Assembly (NCBI GenBank): GCA_041277045.1
Contig: JBGFSY010000001.1
Location: 744,001 to 808,000 of the forward strand
Reading direction: 5' to 3'
Length of the DNA: 64,000 bases
Source: Reddybacter sp041277045
Lineage (GTDB): Bacteria; Pseudomonadota; Gammaproteobacteria; Pseudomonadales; Porticoccaceae
The notes under the pieces were generated by a model. It did no database searches. It was not told the origin of the DNA and was given only the letters and a program-made list of their open reading frames with translations. Within the stretch, counting starts at the first letter, position 1; the number at the start of each line of letters is the position of its first letter. Below are positions 52,967 to 61,502 of this stretch, in pieces. The translations under genes were made by a program, and so were the position numbers.

Positions 52967-55180
52967 TCATGGGCTTTGTTGAGCATTCTGTTTTTTTTTA
53001 AAATCCATGCAATCCGATGCTCCGCTTTCATCGCGTTGCCAGAAATTATCAATCACGTAAACTGGAACGAGAACACCGGGCATCAATACTGTTGCCGCAA
53101 TAGTGCTCGCTGCAGCCTTTTTAGGTAGTGCCTGTACCAGTGGATCCATTAAGAGGCCGTTGACCTTCACGGCTGGCATTCGCGAAAACAAATTCTTTTT
53201 TTGCCGAGGCAGCAACACCATATCAATGCTTTCTTCACCCAAATCCACTGTAGCAGCGCCATTAACAAAAAGGTGGGGGCCCGCAGCAATCATCGACTGA
53301 CTTTTGGCAATACCATGGTGAATGTTGAAATCCACCATGATGCAGTCAAGTTGAGTATAAGTATCCTCGAGCATGCTTTTGCGCATCACCCAACCCAATA
53401 CATCAACGGATAAAAACTCCACATACTTACTGGGCAAGCTGGCATCGTCGAGGCTGAAACGAAGATTGCCTGACAGAGCCGATGCCATCTCGTGAGCCGA
53501 AAGACCTTTACTATTGATATCGATAACCAGGTTTGCCTTGCCTTTTACCGGCACCTCGCTTTGAACTTGCGACAACAGATGGCCCAGTATCAGTTCTTCA
53601 GCTTCTACCTTGAGAGTCAGTTCTGGCACTTCTTGGGTTTCCAGAACAAGCTCAAGGTTCATTTCACCCTTTTTAAATACCAACGTAAAGGGAGATATAC
53701 GTAGTAGCCCATCGGTGACGTTGAGGTCACCATTGACCTGCTCTACGGAGTAGTCTGTTCCTTCAATTTGATCAATACGGATACCAAGATCCAGGTCAAC
53801 ACTCTGTAAACGGCTAAGGTCCAGTGGTTCACGAGCAAAGAGATACCTGTCTCCACCAGAAACCTTTTTCTGCTTTGTTCGTGCTAACCATTTTCGAATA
53901 TCAAGCCAGGGGGCAACAGCAGTTGGCGCTTTTTCAGTGGTATCCCTTTGTAAACCAATATCGGAGAGATACAGAACAGGGATGATTAATTGCCCCTGCA
54001 CAAAAGGTTTGCCATTCTTCTCCGTCACCTTCAGGGTCATGTCGCTCTTTGTTTTACCGACAGTGGCACTGCCCTGGAAATTAAGATGCTTTTTATTACC
54101 GGTGAGCATCCCTTTTACGTCATAAGGTCCATGCCCTGTAAGGTCGACGCCCAAGTGCTCGCCCAGTATCACTGGAGACGGGGCAACAAATTCGCTTTGT
54201 AACTCAATATCAGCCTCCTCACTCACCCCATCAACCGCACCTACAATCTTAAGGTGGTATAAATTTGTATCGCTTGAACGCATAAGAATATTTTGTAGGT
54301 GCCATTGTTGGCCGTCATTAACCAGGCTTATATCGCCCTGTAAATGGCCTAATTTCTTACTGCCAGGATCTTCATTAATTGTCTGCATAAGCTCAGAGAC
54401 AGAGAGATCAAATGCAAATTTTAGAAGACTATGACCATTCTGTAATGTACTGATAGAGCCAACTACAGAGGCAGGCTTATCATCGCCAGAGTTATGACTT
54501 AAACTCAAATTAAAGGGGTAATCTTCTTCTGGATCGTTACGCATTAGACGTAACTGAGTTGGAGGAGCGAATGTACCTTCTAGCTCATACGGTGAGGATT
54601 TATGCTTTCCTGAAGCACGAATTTTTATTGGGCTAGCAGCATCCTCACTCTCGAGCAGAAGGGAGCTAAGTTTAAAGTTGTGTTGCTGTTGATCGACACC
54701 GGTATAGCTTAGCGATGCATTGGTCAGCTCTACTTTTTGCAGAACTACAGAGGGCAAAGAATAATCCTGCCAATTTACTTCTTGCTCAGTGACTAACTCG
54801 ACGACGTCAAGATCAAGATCAGAGAGACGCAGGTGATTGAGCCAAAAACTGCGTGTTTCAATTGAACTGTCAAAATCTTGCTCGAGGTGTATTTCACCAA
54901 TACTTAAGGCATAGCGGCCATCATTAGCTTTCAATCGGATATCTTTAACGATGAGTTGCGTTTTCTGGCCGAAATCGATTAAAAACGTACCGTCAATCTC
55001 AAGCTGGCTATCGAGAAAAAAATCAGCGGACCAGATCAGGGTATTCCGGTAACTATCCGCACTCATCACGTACAAAGTAGCACTGAGCAATAGCAACAGA
55101 CCAACAAGAAAGACCGGTATTAAAAATAATGCGCGGCCTATGGCGGATCTTTGGATAAGACTTACTGTGTGTTTTTCCAA
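52967..55180 (-). CDS. AsmA-like large envelope protein
   Basis: About 737 residues: an N-terminal membrane helix (about 18-38, with ALFLIPVFLVGLLLLLSA), then a long beta-rich periplasmic part. The C-terminal third, with KANLVIDINSKGLSAHEMAS then ALSGNLRFSLDDASL, is the AsmA C-terminal pattern. AsmA-like proteins are proposed to move phospholipids across the periplasm. No ATG fits: in-frame choices are GTG 55288 or TTG 55180. TTG gives a sensible N-terminus (EKHTVSLIQRSAIGRAL), with a weak GAG 6 bases ahead. An ATG at 55215 with the best ribosome site opens another frame and stops after eight codons, so a leader peptide or a frameshift is possible. Confidence 0.75.
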   Translation of the reverse strand: MEKHTVSLIQRSAIGRALFLIPVFLVGLLLLLSATLYVMSADSYRNTLIWSADFFLDSQLEIDGTFLIDFGQKTQLIVKDIRLKANDGRYALSIGEIHLEQDFDSSIETRSFWLNHLRLSDLDLDVVELVTEQEVNWQDYSLPSVVLQKVELTNASLSYTGVDQQQHNFKLSSLLLESEDAASPIKIRASGKHKSSPYELEGTFAPPTQLRLMRNDPEEDYPFNLSLSHNSGDDKPASVVGSISTLQNGHSLLKFAFDLSVSELMQTINEDPGSKKLGHLQGDISLVNDGQQWHLQNILMRSSDTNLYHLKIVGAVDGVSEEADIELQSEFVAPSPVILGEHLGVDLTGHGPYDVKGMLTGNKKHLNFQGSATVGKTKSDMTLKVTEKNGKPFVQGQLIIPVLYLSDIGLQRDTTEKAPTAVAPWLDIRKWLARTKQKKVSGGDRYLFAREPLDLSRLQSVDLDLGIRIDQIEGTDYSVEQVNGDLNVTDGLLRISPFTLVFKKGEMNLELVLETQEVPELTLKVEAEELILGHLLSQVQSEVPVKGKANLVIDINSKGLSAHEMASALSGNLRFSLDDASLPSKYVEFLSVDVLGWVMRKSMLEDTYTQLDCIMVDFNIHHGIAKSQSMIAAGPHLFVNGAATVDLGEESIDMVLLPRQKKNLFSRMPAVKVNGLLMDPLVQALPKKAAASTIAATVLMPGVLVPVYVIDNFWQRDESGASDCMDFKKKQNAQQSP

Positions 55181-55188
55181 TGCGGGCT

Positions 55189-55215
55189 CTAGGTTTCTAG
55201 AGCAAATCGTATCAT
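55189..55215 (-). other. Eight-codon ORF with strong ribosome site upstream of the AsmA-like gene
   Basis: ATG at 55215 follows AAGAGGA at good spacing and encodes MIRFALET before TAG, nine bases ahead of the TTG at 55180 in another frame. Either a leader peptide that couples translation or the remains of the true start after a frameshift. Confidence 0.35.
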
Positions 55216-55485
55216 GAGAAGTTCCTCTTGAGGTTTCCCGCCCCGAAAACTTCTGGAGCCGCCGAACCGAACAATTTATGAAAAACACTACCTTTAATAA
55301 ACTATCTTATTATTTATATTCTTATATGTAGTTTAGATATTGTTATTATTATTAGGGCTCGTGTTTTCTGTGGTTAAGTGCTTGAAACATTGGCTAGCAC
55401 TGGCTTTAGAGCATGTAATAGCTGAGGTATAAGCAGTGCTTAGGGTGGTGATTGAGCTTTGATAAGCTGTTATTAAAATAGCCCC

Positions 55486-55494
55486 TTATCAACA
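55486..55494 (+). promoter_or_regulatory. Near-consensus DnaA box
   Basis: TTATCAACA, one base from TTATCCACA, 19 bp before the next box. Confidence 0.5.
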
Positions 55495-55512
55495 GGTTTC
55501 TGTAGCACTGAC

Positions 55513-55521
55513 TTATCCACA
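55513..55521 (+). promoter_or_regulatory. DnaA box
   Basis: Perfect TTATCCACA upstream of rpmH. Confidence 0.7.
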
Positions 55522-55743
55522 ATATAGTTCCCAAGTTGCCCCCTGGATACTCACTTCTTGTACGCGGGTTTATTGTGAAGATCGGGTGATTGTCGAGGAT
55601 GTCTGTTGCCTTGTGTAAATTCTATTTAAACCGTTGCTACAGAAAGGGTTTTTCTATAGAATCGCCGACCCTTAAACACATTCAGAACCGGCAATACAGT
55701 TGTTAGTTTGTTGCTAACAACCCGGGGAAACGGATTAATAGCT

Positions 55744-55878
55744 ATGAAAAGAACATTTCAACCCAGTGTCCTCAAGCGTAAAAGAACCCACGGTTTTCGT
55801 TCGCGTATGGCAACCAAAAATGGCCGCTCCTTGATCAACCGTCGTCGTGCACGCGGGCGCAAGCGTCTGGCTGCCTGA
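55744..55878 (+). CDS. rpmH: 50S ribosomal protein L34
   Basis: Forty-four residues, MKRTFQPSVLKRKRTHGFRS onward to the KRLAA end, a complete and unmistakable L34. GGGGAAACGG lies upstream of the ATG. First gene of the rightward rpmH-rnpA-yidD-yidC-mnmE run. Confidence 0.98.
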   Translation: MKRTFQPSVLKRKRTHGFRSRMATKNGRSLINRRRARGRKRLAA

Positions 55879-55902
55879 TACTAAGGTAGTAAGGGGACTG
55901 CC

Positions 55903-56274
55903 ATGCCCGACATGGGCTTTGGCAGGAGTAAGCGCCTACTAACTAAGGCGACTTACAAGGCGGTATTCGATGATTCACCGTATCGGGTGTCACATCGAAA
56001 CCTGCTTATGCTAGCTCGTCCAAATGGCTTAAATGAGGCTCGACTGGGCCTTATAGTGGCAAAGAAAAATGTCCGTTTAGCGGTTAAGCGTAACCGCATA
56101 AAGCGGATAGTACGGAATAGCTTTCGCCTCAACCAGCAAACGCTTAAAACCCTCGATATTGTATTTTTGGCGCGAAGGGGGCTGGATAGGCTCGAGCCAT
56201 CAGCGCAACAAAAGTTGTTGCTAGACTCCTGGCGAAAATTATCTCGCCAAATCAGCAAGGCGGAAAAGACATGA
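55903..56274 (+). CDS. rnpA: Ribonuclease P protein component
   Basis: Protein subunit that helps the RnpB ribozyme mature tRNA 5' ends; 123 residues. The conserved basic helix is AVKRNRIKRIVRNSFR near 60-75. AAGGGG precedes the ATG at 55903 by 6 bases. 24 bp after rpmH; its stop overlaps the yidD start. Confidence 0.96.
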   Translation: MPDMGFGRSKRLLTKATYKAVFDDSPYRVSHRNLLMLARPNGLNEARLGLIVAKKNVRLAVKRNRIKRIVRNSFRLNQQTLKTLDIVFLARRGLDRLEPSAQQKLLLDSWRKLSRQISKAEKT

Positions 56275-56528
56275 TTGCAAAATCGATGGTTTTTCTTATC
56301 AAGCTTTATCAATACTGGTTAAGCCCTTTGCTTGGCAGTAATTGTCGTTTTTACCCTACTTGCTCTGAATATGCGATACAGGCCTTGAAACAACATGGCT
56401 GCCTGTGCGGAAGCTTTCTTTTCGTAAAGCGAATTTGTAAGTGCCACCCGTTCCACTCAGGTGGGATTGATCCCGTGCCAGACAATTGTTTACACAAACC
56501 TCACCCACAAAATCCGGAGCCCAATTAG
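56271..56528 (+). CDS. yidD: Membrane protein insertion efficiency factor YidD
   Basis: An 85-residue protein; ATGA overlap with rnpA. The family core LIKLYQYWLSPLLGSNCRFY and PTCSEYAIQALKQHG are followed by CHPFHSGGIDPVPD. Two extra cysteines appear in the middle (GCLCG) where relatives usually have a charged or aliphatic stretch. Assists YidC. Confidence 0.95.
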   Translation: MIAKSMVFLIKLYQYWLSPLLGSNCRFYPTCSEYAIQALKQHGCLCGSFLFVKRICKCHPFHSGGIDPVPDNCLHKPHPQNPEPN

Positions 56529-56530
56529 TA

Positions 56531-58210
56531 ATGGATTGGCAACGCAGTGCTTTAATCGCAGCGATAGTCGTCGTGTTCGGACTATTATTTATCCGCTGGA
56601 ATGAGTTTCAGGACGCACATGCTCCCGTTATTACTGAAACTAGCAACGAATCCGTACTGATCCCACCATTACCTGAGGTTCAGACACAGGCGGCTGACAT
56701 TGAAAAAAGTGGTGTCTCGGCAATTCCAGAGCTTGTCCAGCGAGCAGATGACGTCAGGGTTGAAGATAGTAAGCATGTGGAAAATACGCGCTTAATAACT
56801 GTCGCCACTGATGTACTACAAGTGACAATTGATACTCTTGGGGGAGATATTGTCCGTGTTGCTCTGCCTCAGCATCTAATCTCTCAGGAGCCGGGGGCAG
56901 ATCCTTTTGTCATGCTCAACCGCACCCAAAGCCAAACATATATTGCGCAAAGTGGTTTGATTGGTCGCAATGGTACTGATACAGCGGCGGGTCGACCGCG
57001 CTTTTCGGTGTCTAGTGCCAGCTATGAGTTGTTAGAGGGTGATGAGCAAATTGTTGTTGATCTGCAACTTGAGCAAGAAGGAGCAACACTCACTAAACGC
57101 TTTGTTTTTAAACGCGATAATTATTTGGTTGACGTTGTTTATCTGGTCGAAAATCACAGCAGTGAAGTGTGGCAGGCGCATTTATTTGGCCAAATTCAGC
57201 GCGATTCTCACAATCCAAATGCAGGTCGCACCATGGGACCGAATGCCTATCTGGGCGCTGCGCTGAGCACGGATGAAGATAAATATAAAAAGTTTGATTT
57301 CCCGGATATGGATGAAGGTGCTTTCAAGACCGAGAAGCTAGGTGGCTGGGTGGCTATGGTTCAGCACTACTTTGTCAGTGCCTGGGTACCTGATCAGAAC
57401 GTTAATAATAGCTATCAACTGCGAAAGCTGGGTAGTAAAGACCTCTATACGATGGGCTTCACCAGTGCAGCTGTTGATGTTGCACCGGGTGATAGTGGCG
57501 AATTACGAGCTGGGTTTTACGTCGGACCGAAAGACCAGTATCGCATGGAAGAAATCTCCCCCTACCTTGATTTGACCATCGATTATGGCTGGTTGTGGTG
57601 GGTGGCTAAGCCTTTGTTTTATGGCTTAACGATGTTCCATGGCCTGTTGGGCAACTGGGGTTGGTCGATCATATTCCTCACCTTTGTCGTCAAACTGCTG
57701 TTCTTCCCACTTTCAGCCGCCAGCTATAAATCCATGGCCAGGATGCGTAAGTTGCAACCCGAAATGGCGCGCTTAAAAGAACTCTATGGGGATGATCGGC
57801 AAAAAATGTCCCAAGAGATGATGGCCTTTTATAAGAAAGAAAAGGTCAATCCCATGGGTGGTTGTTTGCCCATGTTGATTCAAATGCCGGTGTTTATCGC
57901 CCTGTACTGGGTGCTTAATGAGAGCGTTGAATTGCGGCACACGCCCTTTATCTTCTGGTTGACGGATCTATCCCAAAAGGATCCCTACTATGTACTGCCG
58001 GTGCTTAATGGCATCAGTATGTTTGTGCTGCAAACCTTACAACCTGCGCCGCCCGATCCCATGCAAGCCAAGGTTATGCGCTTAATGCCCGTTGCCTTTA
58101 GTTTCTTCTTTATGTTTTTCCCGGCCGGCTTGGTACTTTACTGGACAGTCAACAGCATATTGTCGATTGCTCAGCAGTGGACGATCACGCGAAAGATCAT
58201 ACGCGAGTAA
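56531..58210 (+). CDS. yidC: Membrane protein insertase YidC
   Basis: Inner membrane insertase/foldase, 559 residues. N-terminal helix (about 5-23), a large periplasmic domain (about 50-325) and the conserved five-helix core (about 340-555, with GWSIIFLTFVVKLLFFPLSA and NPMGGCLPMLIQMPVFIALY). The frame is open upstream to 56486, but the ATG at 56531 (MDWQRSALIAAI) is the family start, with GGAG about 11 bases ahead. Confidence 0.97.
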   Translation: MDWQRSALIAAIVVVFGLLFIRWNEFQDAHAPVITETSNESVLIPPLPEVQTQAADIEKSGVSAIPELVQRADDVRVEDSKHVENTRLITVATDVLQVTIDTLGGDIVRVALPQHLISQEPGADPFVMLNRTQSQTYIAQSGLIGRNGTDTAAGRPRFSVSSASYELLEGDEQIVVDLQLEQEGATLTKRFVFKRDNYLVDVVYLVENHSSEVWQAHLFGQIQRDSHNPNAGRTMGPNAYLGAALSTDEDKYKKFDFPDMDEGAFKTEKLGGWVAMVQHYFVSAWVPDQNVNNSYQLRKLGSKDLYTMGFTSAAVDVAPGDSGELRAGFYVGPKDQYRMEEISPYLDLTIDYGWLWWVAKPLFYGLTMFHGLLGNWGWSIIFLTFVVKLLFFPLSAASYKSMARMRKLQPEMARLKELYGDDRQKMSQEMMAFYKKEKVNPMGGCLPMLIQMPVFIALYWVLNESVELRHTPFIFWLTDLSQKDPYYVLPVLNGISMFVLQTLQPAPPDPMQAKVMRLMPVAFSFFFMFFPAGLVLYWTVNSILSIAQQWTITRKIIRE

Positions 58211-58248
58211 TCTTTACTGCATGATCAGGCGAATAAGCCCTTTGCCCA

Positions 58249-59616
58249 ATGCTTGTTAATAGTAGCGATGTTATTGCCGCACTTATCACCCCACCCGGTC
58301 GTGGTGGGGTCGGCATTGTCCGCTTGTCGGGCAATAGTCTAGAGCGCTTTTTTAAGGGGCTACTCGGTTTCACACCCACACCCCGTTTTGCCCACTATCA
58401 GCCCTTTCTGACATCCAATGGTGAGCCCATAGATCGAGGCATCGTCCTCTACTTTCCCGCCCCCGATTCTTATACGGGCGAACATGTACTCGAACTTCAG
58501 GGCCACGGTGGCCCGGTCGTAATGGACTGTTTGCTGCGTCGTACTATTGAACTCGGTGCCCGCCAGGCGCGCCCCGGTGAGTTTTCCGAGCGAGCTTTTC
58601 TCAATGGCAAAATGGATCTAACCCAGGTTGAAGCTGTCGCTGATTTAATTGATGCCGGCAGTGAACAGGCTGCTCGCGGTGCGATAAAAACATTGCAGGG
58701 GCAGTTTTCACGTCGGGTAGAGCAGCTTCTTGAGCACCTTATTCAACTTCGTGTTTATGTCGAAGCAGCGATTGATTTCCCCGAAGAGGAGATTGATTTC
58801 CTCTCCGATGGCAAAGTTGAATCTGGTTTGCGAGGCCTCAAGGATCAGTTGGAAGAACTCCTGGCGAGTGTTACCCAGGGCGCTTTATTGAGAGAGGGAA
58901 TATCTGTTGTTATTGCTGGCAAACCCAATGCCGGTAAATCCAGTTTGCTCAATGCCCTATCTGGGCTCGACTCCGCCATAGTGACCGATGTGCCAGGTAC
59001 TACTCGAGATGTACTGCGAGAGCAAATTACTATCGATGGCATGCCTTTACATATTATTGATACTGCGGGACTACGTGCGACAGAAGATGCCGTTGAGCGT
59101 AAGGGTATCGAGCGTGCACAGGATGAGATTAAACGTGCTGATCAAATTTTATTTTTAGTCGATGCATCAGAGGATTTTGATCTGTCGGCCGATAGTATCT
59201 TCCCTCAGGCAGAAGCTGACTTTAGCCAGGCAGATAATTTAACGTTTGTGCTGAATAAAACAGACACGCCCGCTTATTTGGGTTTCAAGGCTTCGCCAAG
59301 TAAACACCCCGTTATTGAAATCTCTGCCAGGACGGGTTCGGGCTTGGTTGAGCTTAAGCAGCACCTCAAATTATGTGCTGGTTATGTGAGTGCAGGAGAA
59401 GGTCTTTTTTCTGCCCGACGACGCCATATAAGCGCATTAAAAAACACACAGGACAGTATCGAACAGGCTCTGCAACAATTATTGACCGCAGGGGCGGGCG
59501 AACTAATTGCTGAAGATTTAAAGCAGGCCCAGCAGGTGTTGGGCACAATTACTGGTGATTACACGAGTGATGACTTGCTCGGCGAGATTTTTTCCAGCTT
59601 TTGTATTGGTAAATAA
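58249..59616 (+). CDS. mnmE: tRNA modification GTPase MnmE
   Basis: Partner of MnmG in wobble uridine modification, 455 residues. An N-terminal folate-binding domain, a helical domain, the inserted G domain (GKPNAGKSSLLN near 224, DVPGTTRD near 246, DTAGLR near 268, NKTD near 335) and the C-terminal FCIGK with the essential Cys. dnaA follows after 360 bp. Confidence 0.97.
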   Translation: MLVNSSDVIAALITPPGRGGVGIVRLSGNSLERFFKGLLGFTPTPRFAHYQPFLTSNGEPIDRGIVLYFPAPDSYTGEHVLELQGHGGPVVMDCLLRRTIELGARQARPGEFSERAFLNGKMDLTQVEAVADLIDAGSEQAARGAIKTLQGQFSRRVEQLLEHLIQLRVYVEAAIDFPEEEIDFLSDGKVESGLRGLKDQLEELLASVTQGALLREGISVVIAGKPNAGKSSLLNALSGLDSAIVTDVPGTTRDVLREQITIDGMPLHIIDTAGLRATEDAVERKGIERAQDEIKRADQILFLVDASEDFDLSADSIFPQAEADFSQADNLTFVLNKTDTPAYLGFKASPSKHPVIEISARTGSGLVELKQHLKLCAGYVSAGEGLFSARRRHISALKNTQDSIEQALQQLLTAGAGELIAEDLKQAQQVLGTITGDYTSDDLLGEIFSSFCIGK

Positions 59617-59728
59617 GCTTGAGTGATTCTCATTGAATGAGGCCTCAATATTAGGTAAGAAATAAAGAAGATAACCGTTCTCAACACGAAGATAGAAGTT
59701 AACGAGATACCCAGAAAATACTCACAGC

Positions 59729-59737
59729 TTATCCACA
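59729..59737 (+). promoter_or_regulatory. DnaA box
   Basis: Perfect TTATCCACA. Confidence 0.75.
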
Positions 59738-59863
59738 GGTAATGCGTTTGTTTGCCTTTCAGCTGTAGAAAAGACTTATTTTTATTTACTGAACAAAATT
59801 TATAACTAGATGATTTATAACAATTATTATAATCGCGTGAGCCGCAAAGAATTCACAGAAATA

Positions 59864-59872
59864 TGTGGATAA
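59864..59872 (-). promoter_or_regulatory. DnaA box
   Basis: TGTGGATAA, perfect box on the reverse strand. Confidence 0.75.
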
Positions 59873-59976
59873 CTTTGTCCATAACTCTTAAACTAACTGC
59901 CGTTTAAAAAGAATAAAACATTTTTAGTGCAAATAGACGTTAGTAACTTGCTCATCATAATCCGTGGAGAAATGGC

Positions 59977-61458
59977 TTGGCTGAGGTAATTTGGCAGCAT
60001 TGTTTGGGGCATCTGCAAGCAGAGTTACCCGCACAGCAATTCAACACCTGGATTAAGCCTCTGCAAATTGACAGCCTTTCTGCTGCTCAAACAGTGCGTC
60101 TGATAGCACCTAACCGCTTTGTAAAGGATTGGGTGGTCGACAAGTTCCTAGACCGAATTAATGAGCTTGCCTCTGAAGCGGGTAATGAGAAAATACCTGT
60201 CGAAGTAGGGGTTAATTCAAGCCCCCCTAGTTTTGCACGACAAGCCCCAGTAATAAGCCAGGCTGTCACAACTGATCCTGGCCCTCAGGCCTGCCCTTCA
60301 ACACTGCCTTCGACAGTCTCGCAAACGAAGCAAGTGACAAGCTATCAAACGGGCTCAATATTAGCTCCCAGGCAACAAGGCATTAGCCCTCGGCCGCCGT
60401 CAGCACCAAAAGAGCGGGTCAGCAAAGTTATTAGTCACCCCGACAGTCTTAATAATGATTTTCTCTTCGAGAACTTTATTGAAGGCAAATCAAACCAGCT
60501 GGCTCTGGCTGCGGCCCGACAAATAGCCGAAAACCCCGGCGGCTCCTATAACCCCTTGTTTATTTATGGTGGTGTGGGCCTGGGTAAAACCCACCTTATG
60601 CATGCGGTGGGCAACGCTTTAAAGGTCAGAAAACCCGATGCAAAAATTGTCTATCTGCACTCCGAGCGTTTTGTTGCAGATATGGTCAAAGCCCTTCAGC
60701 TCAACGCCATTAATGATTTCAAGCGTTTCTATCGCTCCGTTGATGCCTTGTTGATTGATGATATTCAATTTTTTGCCGGGAAGGAGCGCTCTCAGGAAGA
60801 GTTCTTTCATACCTTTAATGCCCTGCTGGAAGGCGATCATCAAATGATCCTGACTTGTGATCGCTACCCCAAAGAGATTGATGGTCTGGAGGAAAGGCTA
60901 AAATCGCGCTTTGGCTGGGGCCTAACGGTTGCCGTTGAACCCCCGGAGCTTGAGACTCGAGTAGCGATTCTTATTGAAAAGGCAAAGAGCTTACACGTTG
61001 ATTTGCCCCACGATGCAGCCTTTTTTATTGCCCAACGAATTAGTTCCAACGTGAGAGAGCTTGAGGGTGCACTTAAGCGGGTGATAGCAAGTGCTCACTT
61101 CACGGGGAGATCAATCGATGTACCGATGGTTAGGGACTCCCTGAAGGACTTGCTGGCCTTACAGGATCGCCTGGTGAGTATTGATAATATTCAGCGTACG
61201 GTAGCTGAACATTACAAGATTAAAATGTCAGATATGTTATCGAAACGCCGTACGCGGTCGGTCGCCCGACCCCGACAGGTTGCTATGTCAATGGCAAAAA
61301 AATTGACGAACCATAGCTTGCCAGAGATAGGTGAAGCCTTTGGTGGCAGGGACCACACGACGGTCTTGCATGCTTGTCGCAAGGTAAAAGAGCTGCAAGA
61401 TAGTAGTACGGAAATGCGAGAAGATATAAAATTATTAACCCGGTTATTAACTAGCTAA
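59977..61458 (+). CDS. dnaA: Chromosomal replication initiator DnaA
   Basis: Initiator ATPase, 493 residues. Domain I about 1-90, a Ser/Pro/Gln-rich linker about 90-150, AAA+ domain III with GGVGLGKTHL near 198 and LLIDDIQFF near 259, and the DNA-binding domain IV with ARPRQVAMSMAKKLT and FGGRDHTTVLHACRK. It starts with TTG at 59977 (MAEVIWQHC), with GGAG 8 bases ahead. An out-of-frame ATG at 59972 overlaps it and ends after five codons. Confidence 0.97.
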   Translation: MAEVIWQHCLGHLQAELPAQQFNTWIKPLQIDSLSAAQTVRLIAPNRFVKDWVVDKFLDRINELASEAGNEKIPVEVGVNSSPPSFARQAPVISQAVTTDPGPQACPSTLPSTVSQTKQVTSYQTGSILAPRQQGISPRPPSAPKERVSKVISHPDSLNNDFLFENFIEGKSNQLALAAARQIAENPGGSYNPLFIYGGVGLGKTHLMHAVGNALKVRKPDAKIVYLHSERFVADMVKALQLNAINDFKRFYRSVDALLIDDIQFFAGKERSQEEFFHTFNALLEGDHQMILTCDRYPKEIDGLEERLKSRFGWGLTVAVEPPELETRVAILIEKAKSLHVDLPHDAAFFIAQRISSNVRELEGALKRVIASAHFTGRSIDVPMVRDSLKDLLALQDRLVSIDNIQRTVAEHYKIKMSDMLSKRRTRSVARPRQVAMSMAKKLTNHSLPEIGEAFGGRDHTTVLHACRKVKELQDSSTEMREDIKLLTRLLTS

Positions 61459-61502
61459 GCAGTAAGTAAGCGCTTACTAATATTTCTTATAGAGAGTTAA
61501 GT

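Larger units (their letters stand above)
55289..55743. other. Non-coding strand-switch region with DnaA boxes (possible origin part)
   Basis: 455 bp between the leftward AsmA-like gene and rightward rpmH. It is AT-rich on its left side and holds two forward DnaA boxes, one perfect and one near, followed by the rpmH leader. Genes on the left of the window point away from here and genes to the right also, which fits an origin. A possible rpmH promoter is TTGCTA (55634-55639) with TATAGA (55655-55660), at tight 15-bp spacing. Confidence 0.5.
59617..59976. other. Candidate oriC region upstream of dnaA
   Basis: 360 bp with no gene. It holds two perfect DnaA boxes in opposite orientation, 59729-59737 and 59864-59872, flanking a strongly AT-rich stretch at about 59774-59836 that could be the unwinding element. 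A dnaA promoter must also lie here. Fewer boxes than in some oriC; weaker sites may be present. It may be the whole origin or one half of a split one. Confidence 0.6.
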
